This document shows, piece by piece, positions 42,546-50,455 of a DNA stretch of 64,000 bases; position 1 is the stretch's first letter; each line of letters starts with the position of its first letter. Made by a program: the position numbers and the translations under genes. This DNA comes from JAGLOK01 sp963677605 (GTDB lineage: Bacteria > Bacillota > Clostridia > Christensenellales > UMGS416), in contig CAXXDX010000007.1 of NCBI GenBank assembly GCA_963677605.2, forward strand, positions 124,001 through 188,000. The letters are read 5' to 3'. The notes under the pieces are model-generated. The model saw only the letters and a list, made by a program, of their open reading frames with translations. It was not told where the DNA came from and did not search any database.

Positions 42546-43826
42546 AAGAGCCGAATTAAGCCAGTTTTCAAACCCGTCAAAATAGTCATAAAACTTGCTG
42601 CCTGTCGCTTTTTTAAAACATTTTTCGGTAATTGTCTGTGTGTCAAACGCCTTTTCCGACATAGTAAGTGCTATATAAGGATACGTTTTAAGCTCATAAA
42701 AGAGCCTTTTCAGCGTCGGCTGATCCATCTTTTGCATCATATATACAGCCATCGCACTCGAATAGCCGTAATACAGCCGGACATCAAACATATCTGTAAG
42801 CTCTTCTATATTAGTGTTGACATGCTGTTTAACTGTGGGCAGCACTCCCTGTGAAAAGGCTTCCTCTAAAACATCTTTCCTGTTTATCTCAAGCCTGCCG
42901 TCTGCAATAAACGTGGGCAATGTAGTTGCGAATCCCTCCTGCATCCAGTATGCCGCATTGTCGTTTGTCGCATAAGAGAGCATCATGTGCGTAGCCTCGT
43001 GCCGCATAAGATATTCATATCTTCCGGGAGCAGCATCATAAATATACGTTTTTATTGACTCCCCGTTTTCATACCATCCACCTGCCCAATCGGGAAGAGA
43101 AAGCTTTATGGAATTTAAAAACACATCTTTGTCATCATAAATTTTGATTGATATCGACTGGGAAAAATCCTGTCCCCACAAAGCATTAACTGCTTCAACA
43201 TATCTGCTGGTAGTTTCGCACAGGTTTTCAGCCAGAGCATATTCGCCTTCTGGAAACGCAATAAAGATATTGCCCCACATTTCTTTTTGAAGCACAGTTC
43301 CCATGTCATATGCCACTCCGTCCTCAAACATATATATGCGAAGCTCGGAGCTTTTTTTATCTTCGCCCTGGTAGATAAAGCTCTGCTCAAGTGTGCCGTA
43401 ATAATAAGCGCCTTCTTTGTATAAATCGGATACAGTGCGTGAGTAGTTGCTTACGGGAAACACCTGTTGGTCGGCGGCAAGATGTCTGGCCTCCGCCTTT
43501 AAAAATGAGTCAACGGGATTTATAGTCTGTTCTATAAGCTCGGAATCACCGGTTACAATAGCCATCTTCTGGCTTTCCACAAGGTTTTCTATAGCAGTAA
43601 ATATATCTTCCTGCGAATAGACAGCTGGTTTTTCTGTCATTACAGCTTCAGAGGATTCAGATTTTAGAGCTTGGGTTTCCGTACCAGCGGAAATATCAGC
43701 TGCTGTATCCTGAGTTTCCTGCACAGCTGAAGTTTGAGGCGGCACAATAGCGCTGCATCCAAAGAAACTAAAAATCAATATTGCAGCCATAAACAACAGC
43801 GCAGCTTTTTTAACCCTTTTACTCAT
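42540..43826 (-). CDS. Lipoprotein with HExxH metallopeptidase domain (peptidase MA-like)
   Basis: 428 residues. Lipoprotein signal with lipobox FSFFGC (Cys 24), a Gln/Thr/Glu-rich linker, a central beta-rich region and a C-terminal gluzincin-like domain: HEATHMMLSY (about 278-287, HExxH) followed by WMQEGFATTLP with the third zinc ligand Glu about 20 residues later. This is the pattern of extracellular peptidase MA proteins. It should cleave peptides or modify the cell surface. It is the second gene after the SDR gene (12-base gap), an odd pairing. Ribosome binding site GGGAG. Confidence 0.75.
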   Translation of the reverse strand: MSKRVKKAALLFMAAILIFSFFGCSAIVPPQTSAVQETQDTAADISAGTETQALKSESSEAVMTEKPAVYSQEDIFTAIENLVESQKMAIVTGDSELIEQTINPVDSFLKAEARHLAADQQVFPVSNYSRTVSDLYKEGAYYYGTLEQSFIYQGEDKKSSELRIYMFEDGVAYDMGTVLQKEMWGNIFIAFPEGEYALAENLCETTSRYVEAVNALWGQDFSQSISIKIYDDKDVFLNSIKLSLPDWAGGWYENGESIKTYIYDAAPGRYEYLMRHEATHMMLSYATNDNAAYWMQEGFATTLPTFIADGRLEINRKDVLEEAFSQGVLPTVKQHVNTNIEELTDMFDVRLYYGYSSAMAVYMMQKMDQPTLKRLFYELKTYPYIALTMSEKAFDTQTITEKCFKKATGSKFYDYFDGFENWLNSALS

Positions 43827-43838
43827 TTAATCTCCCGT

Positions 43839-44648
43839 TTATGCGTACATTTTCCCCAATATCCACAGCACAAGCCTGTCCGGCAGCAGTCTTTTTAAAA
43901 ATACCAAAAGCTTATATGAAAATCCTACAGTGCTCCTCACAGGCGGATTCTTTTTGTTTATCATTTTAACTACAACATCCGCGACTTTATCGGGTGATAC
44001 GCCATTCTGCTCGTCTTTTTCCATCTTTTCAACTGATGCTTTCATTGTCTTTTCATATCTTGATCCCTGAGCAGCTTCTGCCCAAACTCTGTTTTGTGTG
44101 AATTCTGTTTTAGTGTCTCCAGGCTCCACAAGGCACACGCGCACGCCGTACGGTTTAGCCTCCATCCGAAGAGCTTCGGTTGCTGCCTCAAGCGCTGCTT
44201 TGCTGGCCGAGTACTGCCCCTGAAAAGGTATGCTTAATACTCCAGCTACAGAGCTTATATTTATAATTATACCCCTTTTTGTCATCAGTAATTCAAAAAA
44301 GGCTCTTACTGTTGTTAATACACCAAAATAGTTTACGTTAAACTGCCACATGGCTTCTTTTGTGCTTGTGTCCTCCACTGATCCCGCAATACCGTTTCCG
44401 GCATTGTTTATTAAGGCATCCAAACTGCCTTCTTTTTCTTTTATCATCTCCATCGCGGAAACAACCGACGATTCATCCGTCACATCCATATAAATCATAT
44501 ATCCGCCAGAGACTTCTTTTACTGTTCCTTTTTCAATTTTTCTGGAAGTGCCGTATACATTCCATCCGTTTTCTATAAGTTTGGCAAATATAGATTTTCC
44601 TATGCCTGATGATGCCCCGGTAACCAGAGCTGTTTTTTTGTTTTGCAT
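43839..44648 (-). CDS. Short-chain dehydrogenase/reductase with hydrophobic C-terminal tail
   Basis: 269 residues. Rossmann motif TGASSGIG (10-17), NNAG (about 88-91), and catalytic Ser, Tyr and Lys in ISSVAGVLSIPFQGQYSASK (about 132-151). The last 28 residues (KLLVFLKRLLPDRLVLWILGK) form a hydrophobic/amphipathic tail that could dock on the membrane, as in 3-ketosphinganine reductases and other lipid-acting SDRs. It faces the serine-palmitoyltransferase-like gene with a 152-base shared intergenic region, making a two-step sphingoid-base pathway possible. An ordinary SDR of other substrate is equally consistent with the sequence. Confidence 0.85.
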   Translation of the reverse strand: MQNKKTALVTGASSGIGKSIFAKLIENGWNVYGTSRKIEKGTVKEVSGGYMIYMDVTDESSVVSAMEMIKEKEGSLDALINNAGNGIAGSVEDTSTKEAMWQFNVNYFGVLTTVRAFFELLMTKRGIIINISSVAGVLSIPFQGQYSASKAALEAATEALRMEAKPYGVRVCLVEPGDTKTEFTQNRVWAEAAQGSRYEKTMKASVEKMEKDEQNGVSPDKVADVVVKMINKKNPPVRSTVGFSYKLLVFLKRLLPDRLVLWILGKMYA

Positions 44649-44800
44649 TACATTCTCCTAAAAATAAATAATAAATCCGTTTTGCATATTATATCAAAAG
44701 ATAAGTTTTAACGCACTTCTAACATTTTACTGCTGTATATTCTAAGATATATATGTTATTATATGCCTGAAATTATTCTTACATTATAGAGGTATTATTT

Positions 44801-45988
44801 ATGGATTTATTGCAAAAGTGCAGGGATTATACCGATGCCCGGGAAGCCATGGCAGCAGGTATATATCCTTATTTCCACGCGCTGGAATCAGGACAGGACA
44901 CAGAAGTTATCATGGACGGAAAGCGCGTAATCATGATCGGCTCCAACAACTACATGGGCTTAACTTCAGATAAAAGAACCATTCAGGCAGCAAAAGACGC
45001 TCTGGACAAATACGGCACAGGATGCTCGGGTTCGCGCTTTTTAAACGGCACGCTGGACATGCATGTACAGCTTGAAGAGGAGCTTGCTGAGTTTTTCAGC
45101 AAAGAAGCGGCTCTCACTTTTTCGACAGGATTTCAAACCAATCTGGGTATCATATCCTGCATCGTCGGATATCACGACTACATTATTAATGACTCTGAAA
45201 ATCACGCAAGCATAAGAGACGCATGCAGATTAAGCTTTGCGAAAAAGAGCGTAAAATTCCGCCACAACAATATGGAAGACTTAGAGCGCGTGCTCCAAAA
45301 AATTCCAGACAGCGCCGGAAAGCTCATTGTTGTTGACGGCGTGTTTTCAATGTCCGGTGAAATTGCAAACCTCCCGGAGATTGTCCGTCTTGCTAAAAAA
45401 TACGAAGCACGCATTATGGTGGATGACGCTCACGGCATGGGAATGGTCGGAAAAGGCGGCAGGGGAACTGCATCGCACTTTGGGCTTGAAGACAAAGTGG
45501 ATATAATTATGACTACATTCTCCAAGTCTATGGCATCATTAGGCGGGTGTATCGCGGCAAGCGAAGAAATCATCCACTACATCAAGCACAAGTCACGCCC
45601 GTTTATCTTTAGCGCATCCGTACCGCCTCCAAACGCGGCTGCGGCTCTTGAAGCTTTGCGTATAATCAAAAACGAGCCTGAAAGAGTGGACGCGCTTCTT
45701 GAGATAAGCGAATATATGCGCGACAAACTGAGAAAAGCAAACATTCCTATTATGGAAGGCACAACAGGCATTATACCGATATACACATATGACCTGCACC
45801 GCACATTTATTATAACCAAAAGGCTGCTTGAAGAAGGCGTGTATGTAAACCCCGTAATTCCACCGGCAGTGCCTGAAGGCGAGTGTCTGCTTCGCACAAG
45901 CTACACTGCAACTCACACCAAAGAGCAGATGGACTATGCGTTTGATGCGATTAAGCGCGTGTTTGACGAAGTGAAAATAGAAGCATAA
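44801..45988 (+). CDS. Alpha-oxoamine synthase, serine palmitoyltransferase-like
   Basis: 395 residues, PLP fold-type I. Internal aldimine Lys is K242 in TTFSKSMASLGG; D208 and H211 in VDDAHG; H135 in SENHAS. The TFSKS sequence around Lys is the form found in bacterial serine palmitoyltransferases, whereas BioF and glycine C-acetyltransferase (kbl) usually have TLGKALG or similar. SNNYMGLTSD (48-57) and GSRFLNGTLDMHVQLEEEL match the AOS core. The enzyme would condense an amino acid with an acyl-CoA. No bio genes or threonine dehydrogenase stand beside it; the nearby partner is the SDR. Serine palmitoyltransferase is therefore my first choice, but KBL-type function is not excluded. Confidence 0.85.
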   Translation: MDLLQKCRDYTDAREAMAAGIYPYFHALESGQDTEVIMDGKRVIMIGSNNYMGLTSDKRTIQAAKDALDKYGTGCSGSRFLNGTLDMHVQLEEELAEFFSKEAALTFSTGFQTNLGIISCIVGYHDYIINDSENHASIRDACRLSFAKKSVKFRHNNMEDLERVLQKIPDSAGKLIVVDGVFSMSGEIANLPEIVRLAKKYEARIMVDDAHGMGMVGKGGRGTASHFGLEDKVDIIMTTFSKSMASLGGCIAASEEIIHYIKHKSRPFIFSASVPPPNAAAALEALRIIKNEPERVDALLEISEYMRDKLRKANIPIMEGTTGIIPIYTYDLHRTFIITKRLLEEGVYVNPVIPPAVPEGECLLRTSYTATHTKEQMDYAFDAIKRVFDEVKIEA

Positions 45989-46031
45989 AAATAATCCCGC
46001 AGATAAGTATCGCGAGATTATTAAGTTATAT

Positions 46032-46060
46032 AAGCTGCTCATATAGGGCAGCTTTTTTAT
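46032..46060 (+). terminator. Terminator after the AOS gene
   Basis: AAGCTGC / GCAGCTT stem with 9-base loop, then TTTTTTA. An extra imperfect hairpin (AATAATC / GATTATT) lies just before it. Confidence 0.8.
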
Positions 46061-46953
46061 TCTTCAAATACTTTGTATCCGCCTTTTTGATGAACCTTTG
46101 CGTCATACATCGCACTTTCAGCAAGGTGAAACAATTTGCCTGTCGAAAGCTTTTCAAACTCGTTTGAAGCTATGCCTATTGTAACCTCACGAGCAATTCC
46201 ATCTGCAACGTCACCATAGTCTATCGCTTTAACATTAGCAATTATTTTATCTGCAAATTTCGTACACACATCAACACTGTCACAGACAACAATTTTAAAT
46301 TCATCACCGCCGAGACGCTCCATAACACTGTAATCTTCGCCTTTTTCAGAGCTTATATCTAAAAGTGCGCTTTCTATCGCATTTTGAATTCGCTCTATAA
46401 CTATGTCGCCCATTTCATATCCAAAGTCAGTATTAACCGAATGGAAATTGTCAATATCCACGCTTATCGCACATAAAGGCTCATTATTTTCTCCTGCGTT
46501 TTCCACCATTCTTCTGGATTTGAGGTTAAAAAGTTCGCGGCCTGTCATATTAATTATTTTATTCTGCTTTTCCATAGAAATTATCTCCTTAATGTTTAGA
46601 TTGCCGGAGACGTTTTTGTTTTCGAGAAGTTTAATAAGAACGCTTATCCTCTGATAACGATGCTGGGATGAGCCTATGTCTACCTGTGCCTGCTTCTTTT
46701 TTGCGCGAAGAAAGGAAATAAACTTATCGGATGCCATATCACCGTCAACTATCTTCTTCACTTCCGATAATGACAGTCCCAGCGACTTAAGATACGCAAT
46801 TGCCGCCAATGTGTCCGACTGATTCTCATCATAATAGCGGTATCCTGTAAATTCATCCACCTTTGCAGGCAAAACAAGCCCCAGCTTTTCATAGTGGTGA
46901 AGCGCCTTTATTGTAACGCCGTTCTCTTTTGCAAATTCGCCTATCTGTTTCAT
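46057..46953 (-). CDS. MerR-type regulator fused to a GGDEF domain
   Basis: 298 residues. Residues 1-70 are a MerR winged helix (IGEFAKENGVTIKALHHYEKLGLVLPA ... GYRYYDENQ). A coiled linker follows (about 80-125), and from about 140 to 298 a GGDEF domain with metal-binding Asp in SVDIDNF (D166), the GGDEF motif at 215-219, and AMYDAK near the end. No RxxD inhibitory site is visible five residues before GGDEF. The protein may sense a small molecule, bind DNA, and make or respond to cyclic di-GMP. The promoter directly upstream is of the MerR type, indicating autoregulation. Confidence 0.85.
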   Translation of the reverse strand: MKQIGEFAKENGVTIKALHHYEKLGLVLPAKVDEFTGYRYYDENQSDTLAAIAYLKSLGLSLSEVKKIVDGDMASDKFISFLRAKKKQAQVDIGSSQHRYQRISVLIKLLENKNVSGNLNIKEIISMEKQNKIINMTGRELFNLKSRRMVENAGENNEPLCAISVDIDNFHSVNTDFGYEMGDIVIERIQNAIESALLDISSEKGEDYSVMERLGGDEFKIVVCDSVDVCTKFADKIIANVKAIDYGDVADGIAREVTIGIASNEFEKLSTGKLFHLAESAMYDAKVHQKGGYKVFEE

Positions 46954-46974
46954 TTGGAGATCTCCTGTATAATA

Positions 46975-47005
46975 AATATATCACCTTACGCTAGGGGAGA
47001 GTCAA
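46975..47005 (-). promoter_or_regulatory. MerR-type promoter (19-bp spacer)
   Basis: On the minus strand TTGACT (47005-47000) and TATATT (46980-46975) are 19 bp apart, the stretched spacing that MerR proteins correct by untwisting DNA. The spacer is an imperfect dyad TCTCCCCTA / TAAGGTGA centred on GCG. Confidence 0.8.
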
Positions 47006-47051
47006 GCCTTTGTATAATTTGGTTTTATCTATAAGATTAAAAAATGTTTAT

Positions 47052-47678
47052 TTATAACTTATGGGCAGCAAAATCCAGGACATGTTTTGGTTTTTGATAA
47101 CGTATCATTTCATATTCGTAAATATTATCAACTTTAAATTTATGAAAGAACTTATTAACATCTGCTTTATCAAAGTATCTTTTTTTCTTTTCACCGATAA
47201 AATAATAATTGTCTTCTATTTTGATTGGCTCATATTTTTCATTGCCCATCTCTGAAACAGCGTTTACTCTACAGATTAGGCTACCTTTGCTTTTAATAAT
47301 TCTATAAATTTCATTTATTATTTTATGTGTCATTTTTTCATTAAAATAATGCAATGAAAGATCACAAATCATGATATAGGCGGATTCTGCTTCAAAAGGC
47401 AGTTTATCTCGCATATCAATACATATGCAATTGTGATTTTCAACAAAACTATTAATGTGCAAAAGCGCTTCCTTTGAGTAATCGCAGGAAATTACTTTAT
47501 ATCCTTTTTGAGATAGATATAGTGTGTCATTTCCGTTTCCGCATCCCAAATCAATAATAGGGCGCATCTTACTTTTTTCGATTATTGGCATGTACTTATC
47601 TAGCCAATCATCCATTATAGGATAAGCACTTTCCATATCTTTATATATTTTATTCCAATTTAATTTTACTTTATCCAT
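47052..47678 (-). CDS. Class I SAM-dependent methyltransferase
   Basis: 208 residues. Motif I IIDLGCGNGNDTLYLSQKGY (about 42-61), post-I SCDYSKEAL, and DLSLHYFNEKMT in the motif IV position; compact Rossmann fold typical of the small-molecule and tellurite-like (TehB) methyltransferases. Lower G+C and Asn/Lys-rich codon use than the neighbours hint at recent acquisition, but this is a visual impression. Convergent with nothing; it is transcribed away from the permease operon. Confidence 0.8.
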   Translation of the reverse strand: MDKVKLNWNKIYKDMESAYPIMDDWLDKYMPIIEKSKMRPIIDLGCGNGNDTLYLSQKGYKVISCDYSKEALLHINSFVENHNCICIDMRDKLPFEAESAYIMICDLSLHYFNEKMTHKIINEIYRIIKSKGSLICRVNAVSEMGNEKYEPIKIEDNYYFIGEKKKRYFDKADVNKFFHKFKVDNIYEYEMIRYQKPKHVLDFAAHKL

Positions 47679-47737
47679 AATTTTCTTCCATTTTTAAACA
47701 TTATATCATTAAATATTAATAATATCTAAAATGGTTA

Positions 47738-47766
47738 TTGACATATGCTCTTAACTGTATTATTTT
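47738..47766 (+). promoter_or_regulatory. Promoter of the split permease / ArsR operon
   Basis: TTGACA (47738-47743) and TATTTT (47761-47766) at 17-bp spacing, immediately followed by the palindrome. Confidence 0.6.
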
Positions 47767-47791
47767 TTAATTAAGCATATGCTTAATTAAA
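47766..47791. promoter_or_regulatory. ArsR-type operator: perfect 26-bp palindrome
   Basis: The two 13-bp arms (TTTAATTAAGCAT and its complement) meet without a spacer, and overlap the start point of transcription. ACATATGCTCTTAA right after the -35 box at 47742 looks like a partial second site. Confidence 0.75.
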
Positions 47792-47806
47792 TGCGGAGGA
47801 GACTGT

Positions 47807-48295
47807 ATGAAATATATTATATGGGGGCTGACAGCCGTAGCACTAGTTATATCTTTTGTGTCTGACAAACAAAAAACCCTTGCTGCCTTAAAGATGGCAG
47901 GCAAACGCATGCTTAAAATAATGCCGTTATTTTTTTATGTCATGGGGCTGACAGCTATTGTTATGTCTATACTTCCCGAGCAAACAATTGCAACCCTGCT
48001 CGGTGAAAAAAGCGGCATAGGCGGCATTTTTCTTGCATTGGGACTGGGTTCAGTTACTATGATGCCTGGGTTTGTCGCATTCCCGCTTGCAGCGGTACTT
48101 AAAGCACAGGGCGTAACCTATGCTGTGCTTGCTGCATTTACGATGACGCTTATGAATGTCGGCATTGCGACTTTTCCTCTTGAAAAAAAGTATCTGGGAA
48201 CAAAAACGGCGCTTATAAGAAACGGCATAGGGTTTTCTCTGGCAATTATTATAACAATAATAATTTCTCTGGTTTTCGGGGAGGCTGTCTTATGA
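47807..48295 (+). CDS. Half permease of the ArsP/DUF318 type, part 1
   Basis: 162 residues with four to five spans. The repeat core ILPEQTIATLLGEKSGIGGI and MMPGFVAFPLAAVLKAQG (about 65-105) is the pattern seen once in each half of ArsP_1-type permeases: a GxxSGxxG turn and a Pro-containing helix. Complete permeases of this family have about 300-350 residues and carry two such repeats. GGAGGA precedes the ATG. It overlaps the second half by four bases and both are under an ArsR-type operator, so the pair likely forms a heterodimeric metal or metalloid exporter. Confidence 0.8.
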   Translation: MKYIIWGLTAVALVISFVSDKQKTLAALKMAGKRMLKIMPLFFYVMGLTAIVMSILPEQTIATLLGEKSGIGGIFLALGLGSVTMMPGFVAFPLAAVLKAQGVTYAVLAAFTMTLMNVGIATFPLEKKYLGTKTALIRNGIGFSLAIIITIIISLVFGEAVL

Positions 48296-48846
48296 CAAAA
48301 GCCAAAAATAACAAATCAGGAAAAAGAAAATGGTTGTTTTTCACTGTCTTTATCGCTGCATTGGCAGTAATATTTCTGCTGTCGTACCTTTTTGACATTA
48401 AGTGGGGAAAAAACGCTTCAAGATATTTTGGAACAAACCTGTGGGAAATGTTTCAGATAGTTCCTCCGGCTTTTGTTTTAATCGCACTTTTTGAAAAATG
48501 GGTAAAACGCGAACACGTAATAAAACACATGGGCGAATCCAGCGGAATAAAAGGATATCTGTGGGCGCTTGTTCTTGCCGGCATATCAATAGGCGGAGTA
48601 TATGTTATTTTTCCGCTTTCAGCAACGCTAAGCAAAAAAGGCGCTGGAAACAAAGTGATTTTTGCATATCTGGGCTTTGCCGGTGTGTGCCGTATTCCGA
48701 TGGTAATGTTTGAGATAACTTTTTTAGGCGCACTGTTTACAGCCACCCGTCTTATTGCTGCCATACCGCTTCTGGCTGTTGCGGGCATTATTCTGGGCGG
48801 ATATCTTGATAAGAAAAACTATAAAATCAATCAGCCTTCTGAGTAG
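48292..48846 (+). CDS. Half permease of the ArsP/DUF318 type, part 2
   Basis: 184 residues with about five spans after a cytoplasmic, basic N-terminus. MGESSGIKGYLWALVLAGIS and VYVIFPLSATLSKKGAG (about 80-120) repeat the core of the preceding gene product, so the two are diverged copies of one unit. KVIFAYLGFAGVCRIPMVMF contains a Cys in a helix that could contribute to metal or thiol coordination. Translationally coupled to part 1 (ATGA) with GGGGAGG upstream. Confidence 0.8.
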   Translation: MTKAKNNKSGKRKWLFFTVFIAALAVIFLLSYLFDIKWGKNASRYFGTNLWEMFQIVPPAFVLIALFEKWVKREHVIKHMGESSGIKGYLWALVLAGISIGGVYVIFPLSATLSKKGAGNKVIFAYLGFAGVCRIPMVMFEITFLGALFTATRLIAAIPLLAVAGIILGGYLDKKNYKINQPSE

Positions 48847-48866
48847 GCGTAAAAAGCGGTGTGAAT

Positions 48867-49139
48867 ATGGACGAAATAACTAAAATATTAAAAGCATTAG
48901 CTGACGAAAACAGACTTAAAATTGTAAAGATTTTAGAGAGCCATGATTTATGTGTCAGAGGGCTGTCAAATAAATTGGGGATATCCGAAGCCGCCGTTTC
49001 ACAGCATTTAAAAATCCTTAGAAATGTTGATATAGTTGTCGGCGAAAAAAGAGGGTATTACACACATTATCATGTAAAAAAAGAAACACTTAAATGTGTT
49101 TCCGAGTATTTCGATGAATTTGTTAAAAAAGAAAATTAG
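48867..49139 (+). CDS. ArsR-family transcriptional repressor
   Basis: 90 residues from ATG at 48867 (an in-frame GTG two codons earlier is possible). Winged helix LKALADENRLKIVKILESHD and CVRGLSNKLGISEAAVSQHL (about 5-50). Cys in DLCVRG at the recognition domain matches a position where ArsR/CzrA-type proteins often place metal-binding cysteines, but a second ligand is not obvious. It is the third gene of the permease operon and most likely binds the palindrome at 47766-47791. The metal or oxidant signal is not determined. Confidence 0.85.
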   Translation: MDEITKILKALADENRLKIVKILESHDLCVRGLSNKLGISEAAVSQHLKILRNVDIVVGEKRGYYTHYHVKKETLKCVSEYFDEFVKKEN

Positions 49140-49148
49140 TTTGCTATA

Positions 49149-49598
49149 TCAGTAAAGAACTCCCTGTTCTTCGGCTTTCTTTTCCATCGATGCCCCGAGA
49201 CCAAGTCCTATAGCTAGTCCCGATCCTATTCCGATGGCGAAAAAAGCAGTGTTTACGGTGTTCATAAGCGCAACACCAACAGCTGTTCCGATAGCCAGAC
49301 CAATCGCCATATATGTTGAGCTATAGTATCCTTTTGCTATAAGACCGTGTTCTTTCCTTAAATATTCCGTTAATTCATTATGTGCTTTTGAAACAGCATT
49401 TTTGTTTCCCTTATAGTCATCTTTGGTTTTTTCAAGCAATTCTTTAAGAATAAGAAACTTTTTTTCCAATTCGCTGTCGTGAATCTCTTTTTCCTCAAGC
49501 TTGCCTATTGCGCGGATAATGCTGGATAGCTGCAGCCTTTGTGCTTGCTTTTCGTCAAAAAGCTCGATTTGGCTTAGTATTTCCTGTTTGCAGTACAT
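49149..49598 (-). CDS. Small membrane protein with coiled-coil and glycine-rich tail
   Basis: 149 residues from ATG at 49598 with AGGAG eight bases upstream. Residues 1-85 form an amphipathic/coiled helix pattern rich in Leu, Glu, Lys; the last 60 residues have two hydrophobic stretches with GIGSGLAIGLGLGASM, a glycine-zipper type pattern. No homologue comes to mind. It converges with the ArsR gene, ten bases away. Confidence 0.65.
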   Translation of the reverse strand: MYCKQEILSQIELFDEKQAQRLQLSSIIRAIGKLEEKEIHDSELEKKFLILKELLEKTKDDYKGNKNAVSKAHNELTEYLRKEHGLIAKGYYSSTYMAIGLAIGTAVGVALMNTVNTAFFAIGIGSGLAIGLGLGASMEKKAEEQGVLY

Positions 49599-49672
49599 AT
49601 AATGTTCTCCTGTCTTTTTATAGTAATTATACACTCGGCTTATAAAGTTTAACAACAGCTAAACAGAAATCT

Positions 49673-50371
49673 TTACCTTATAAAATCTACAATTAACTCT
49701 ACTGCAATATCCTGCTGCTGCTGTCTTGTAATTTCTGCTGTACCATCGCCCTTCTGCTCTCCGTAATTGCCAAAATACGCATGGTTTCCGCCATCAATAA
49801 ACTCTACATTTTTTGCATTTTCAAGTTTTTCATAATCCAATCCGAAATCTTCTGTTCCGTAGATAGTAAGCGTATCTATGTCTGCATCATTTAAAGGATA
49901 GGCTCCCAACAGTATAAGCCCTTCAAGTTTGTCATAGTTTTTTTCGCAGTAGCTGCTCGCCATAGCTCCTCCCAATGAATGCCCCATAAGATACCAGTCG
50001 GTTACTGCCGGAAATTCATCATATACGCCTTCTGCAGCATTTATGTCAAACACTGCGAGATTAAAAGGCATCTGAAGCAAAACGCATGTATATCCCTTGT
50101 CGGCAAGTTTTATAAGAAGAGGCGCGTACGCTTCAGCTTCCACTTTTCCGCCGGGGTAGAAGATTATTCCCTTTGTGTTTACATCAGCATTTTCACTTGG
50201 CTTAAAAACCATTCCGACATCTGTCTTGGCCGCATTTTTAAATTCTTCTATTTCATATACATCTCCCGATGCTCTGTAATAATCCAATGTATAAACATAA
50301 AAAGCGGCAAAAGCCACAATTAAAAAGGCCGCTATTGAAATCAATACTATTTTAAGTTTTCTGGTTTTCAT
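49673..50371 (-). CDS. Alpha/beta hydrolase with N-terminal membrane anchor
   Basis: 232 residues. A single N-terminal helix (8-28) is followed by an alpha/beta-hydrolase fold: GIIFYPGGKVEAEAYAPL (oxyanion region), nucleophile elbow MGHSLGGAMAS (Ser about 134), Asp in YGTEDFG, and His in DGGNHAYFG. The ester or thioester substrate is unknown. AGAAG lies before the ATG. Confidence 0.82.
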   Translation of the reverse strand: MKTRKLKIVLISIAAFLIVAFAAFYVYTLDYYRASGDVYEIEEFKNAAKTDVGMVFKPSENADVNTKGIIFYPGGKVEAEAYAPLLIKLADKGYTCVLLQMPFNLAVFDINAAEGVYDEFPAVTDWYLMGHSLGGAMASSYCEKNYDKLEGLILLGAYPLNDADIDTLTIYGTEDFGLDYEKLENAKNVEFIDGGNHAYFGNYGEQKGDGTAEITRQQQQDIAVELIVDFIR

Positions 50372-50415
50372 ATCAAAACTTCTTTCTTTATATTAGAATA
50401 CACAAATTATAACAT

Positions 50416-50447
50416 AAAAAAACGGCTCTCATACGAGAGCCGTTTTT
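50416..50447 (-). terminator. Intrinsic terminator, GAGAGCC stem, copy 1
   Basis: A 13-bp stem AAAAACGGCTCTC / GAGAGCCGTTTTT with an ATAC loop, T-rich on both ends, downstream of the gene ending at 50456 and also able to end transcripts from the other side. Confidence 0.85.
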
Positions 50448-50455
50448 ATAATTAA

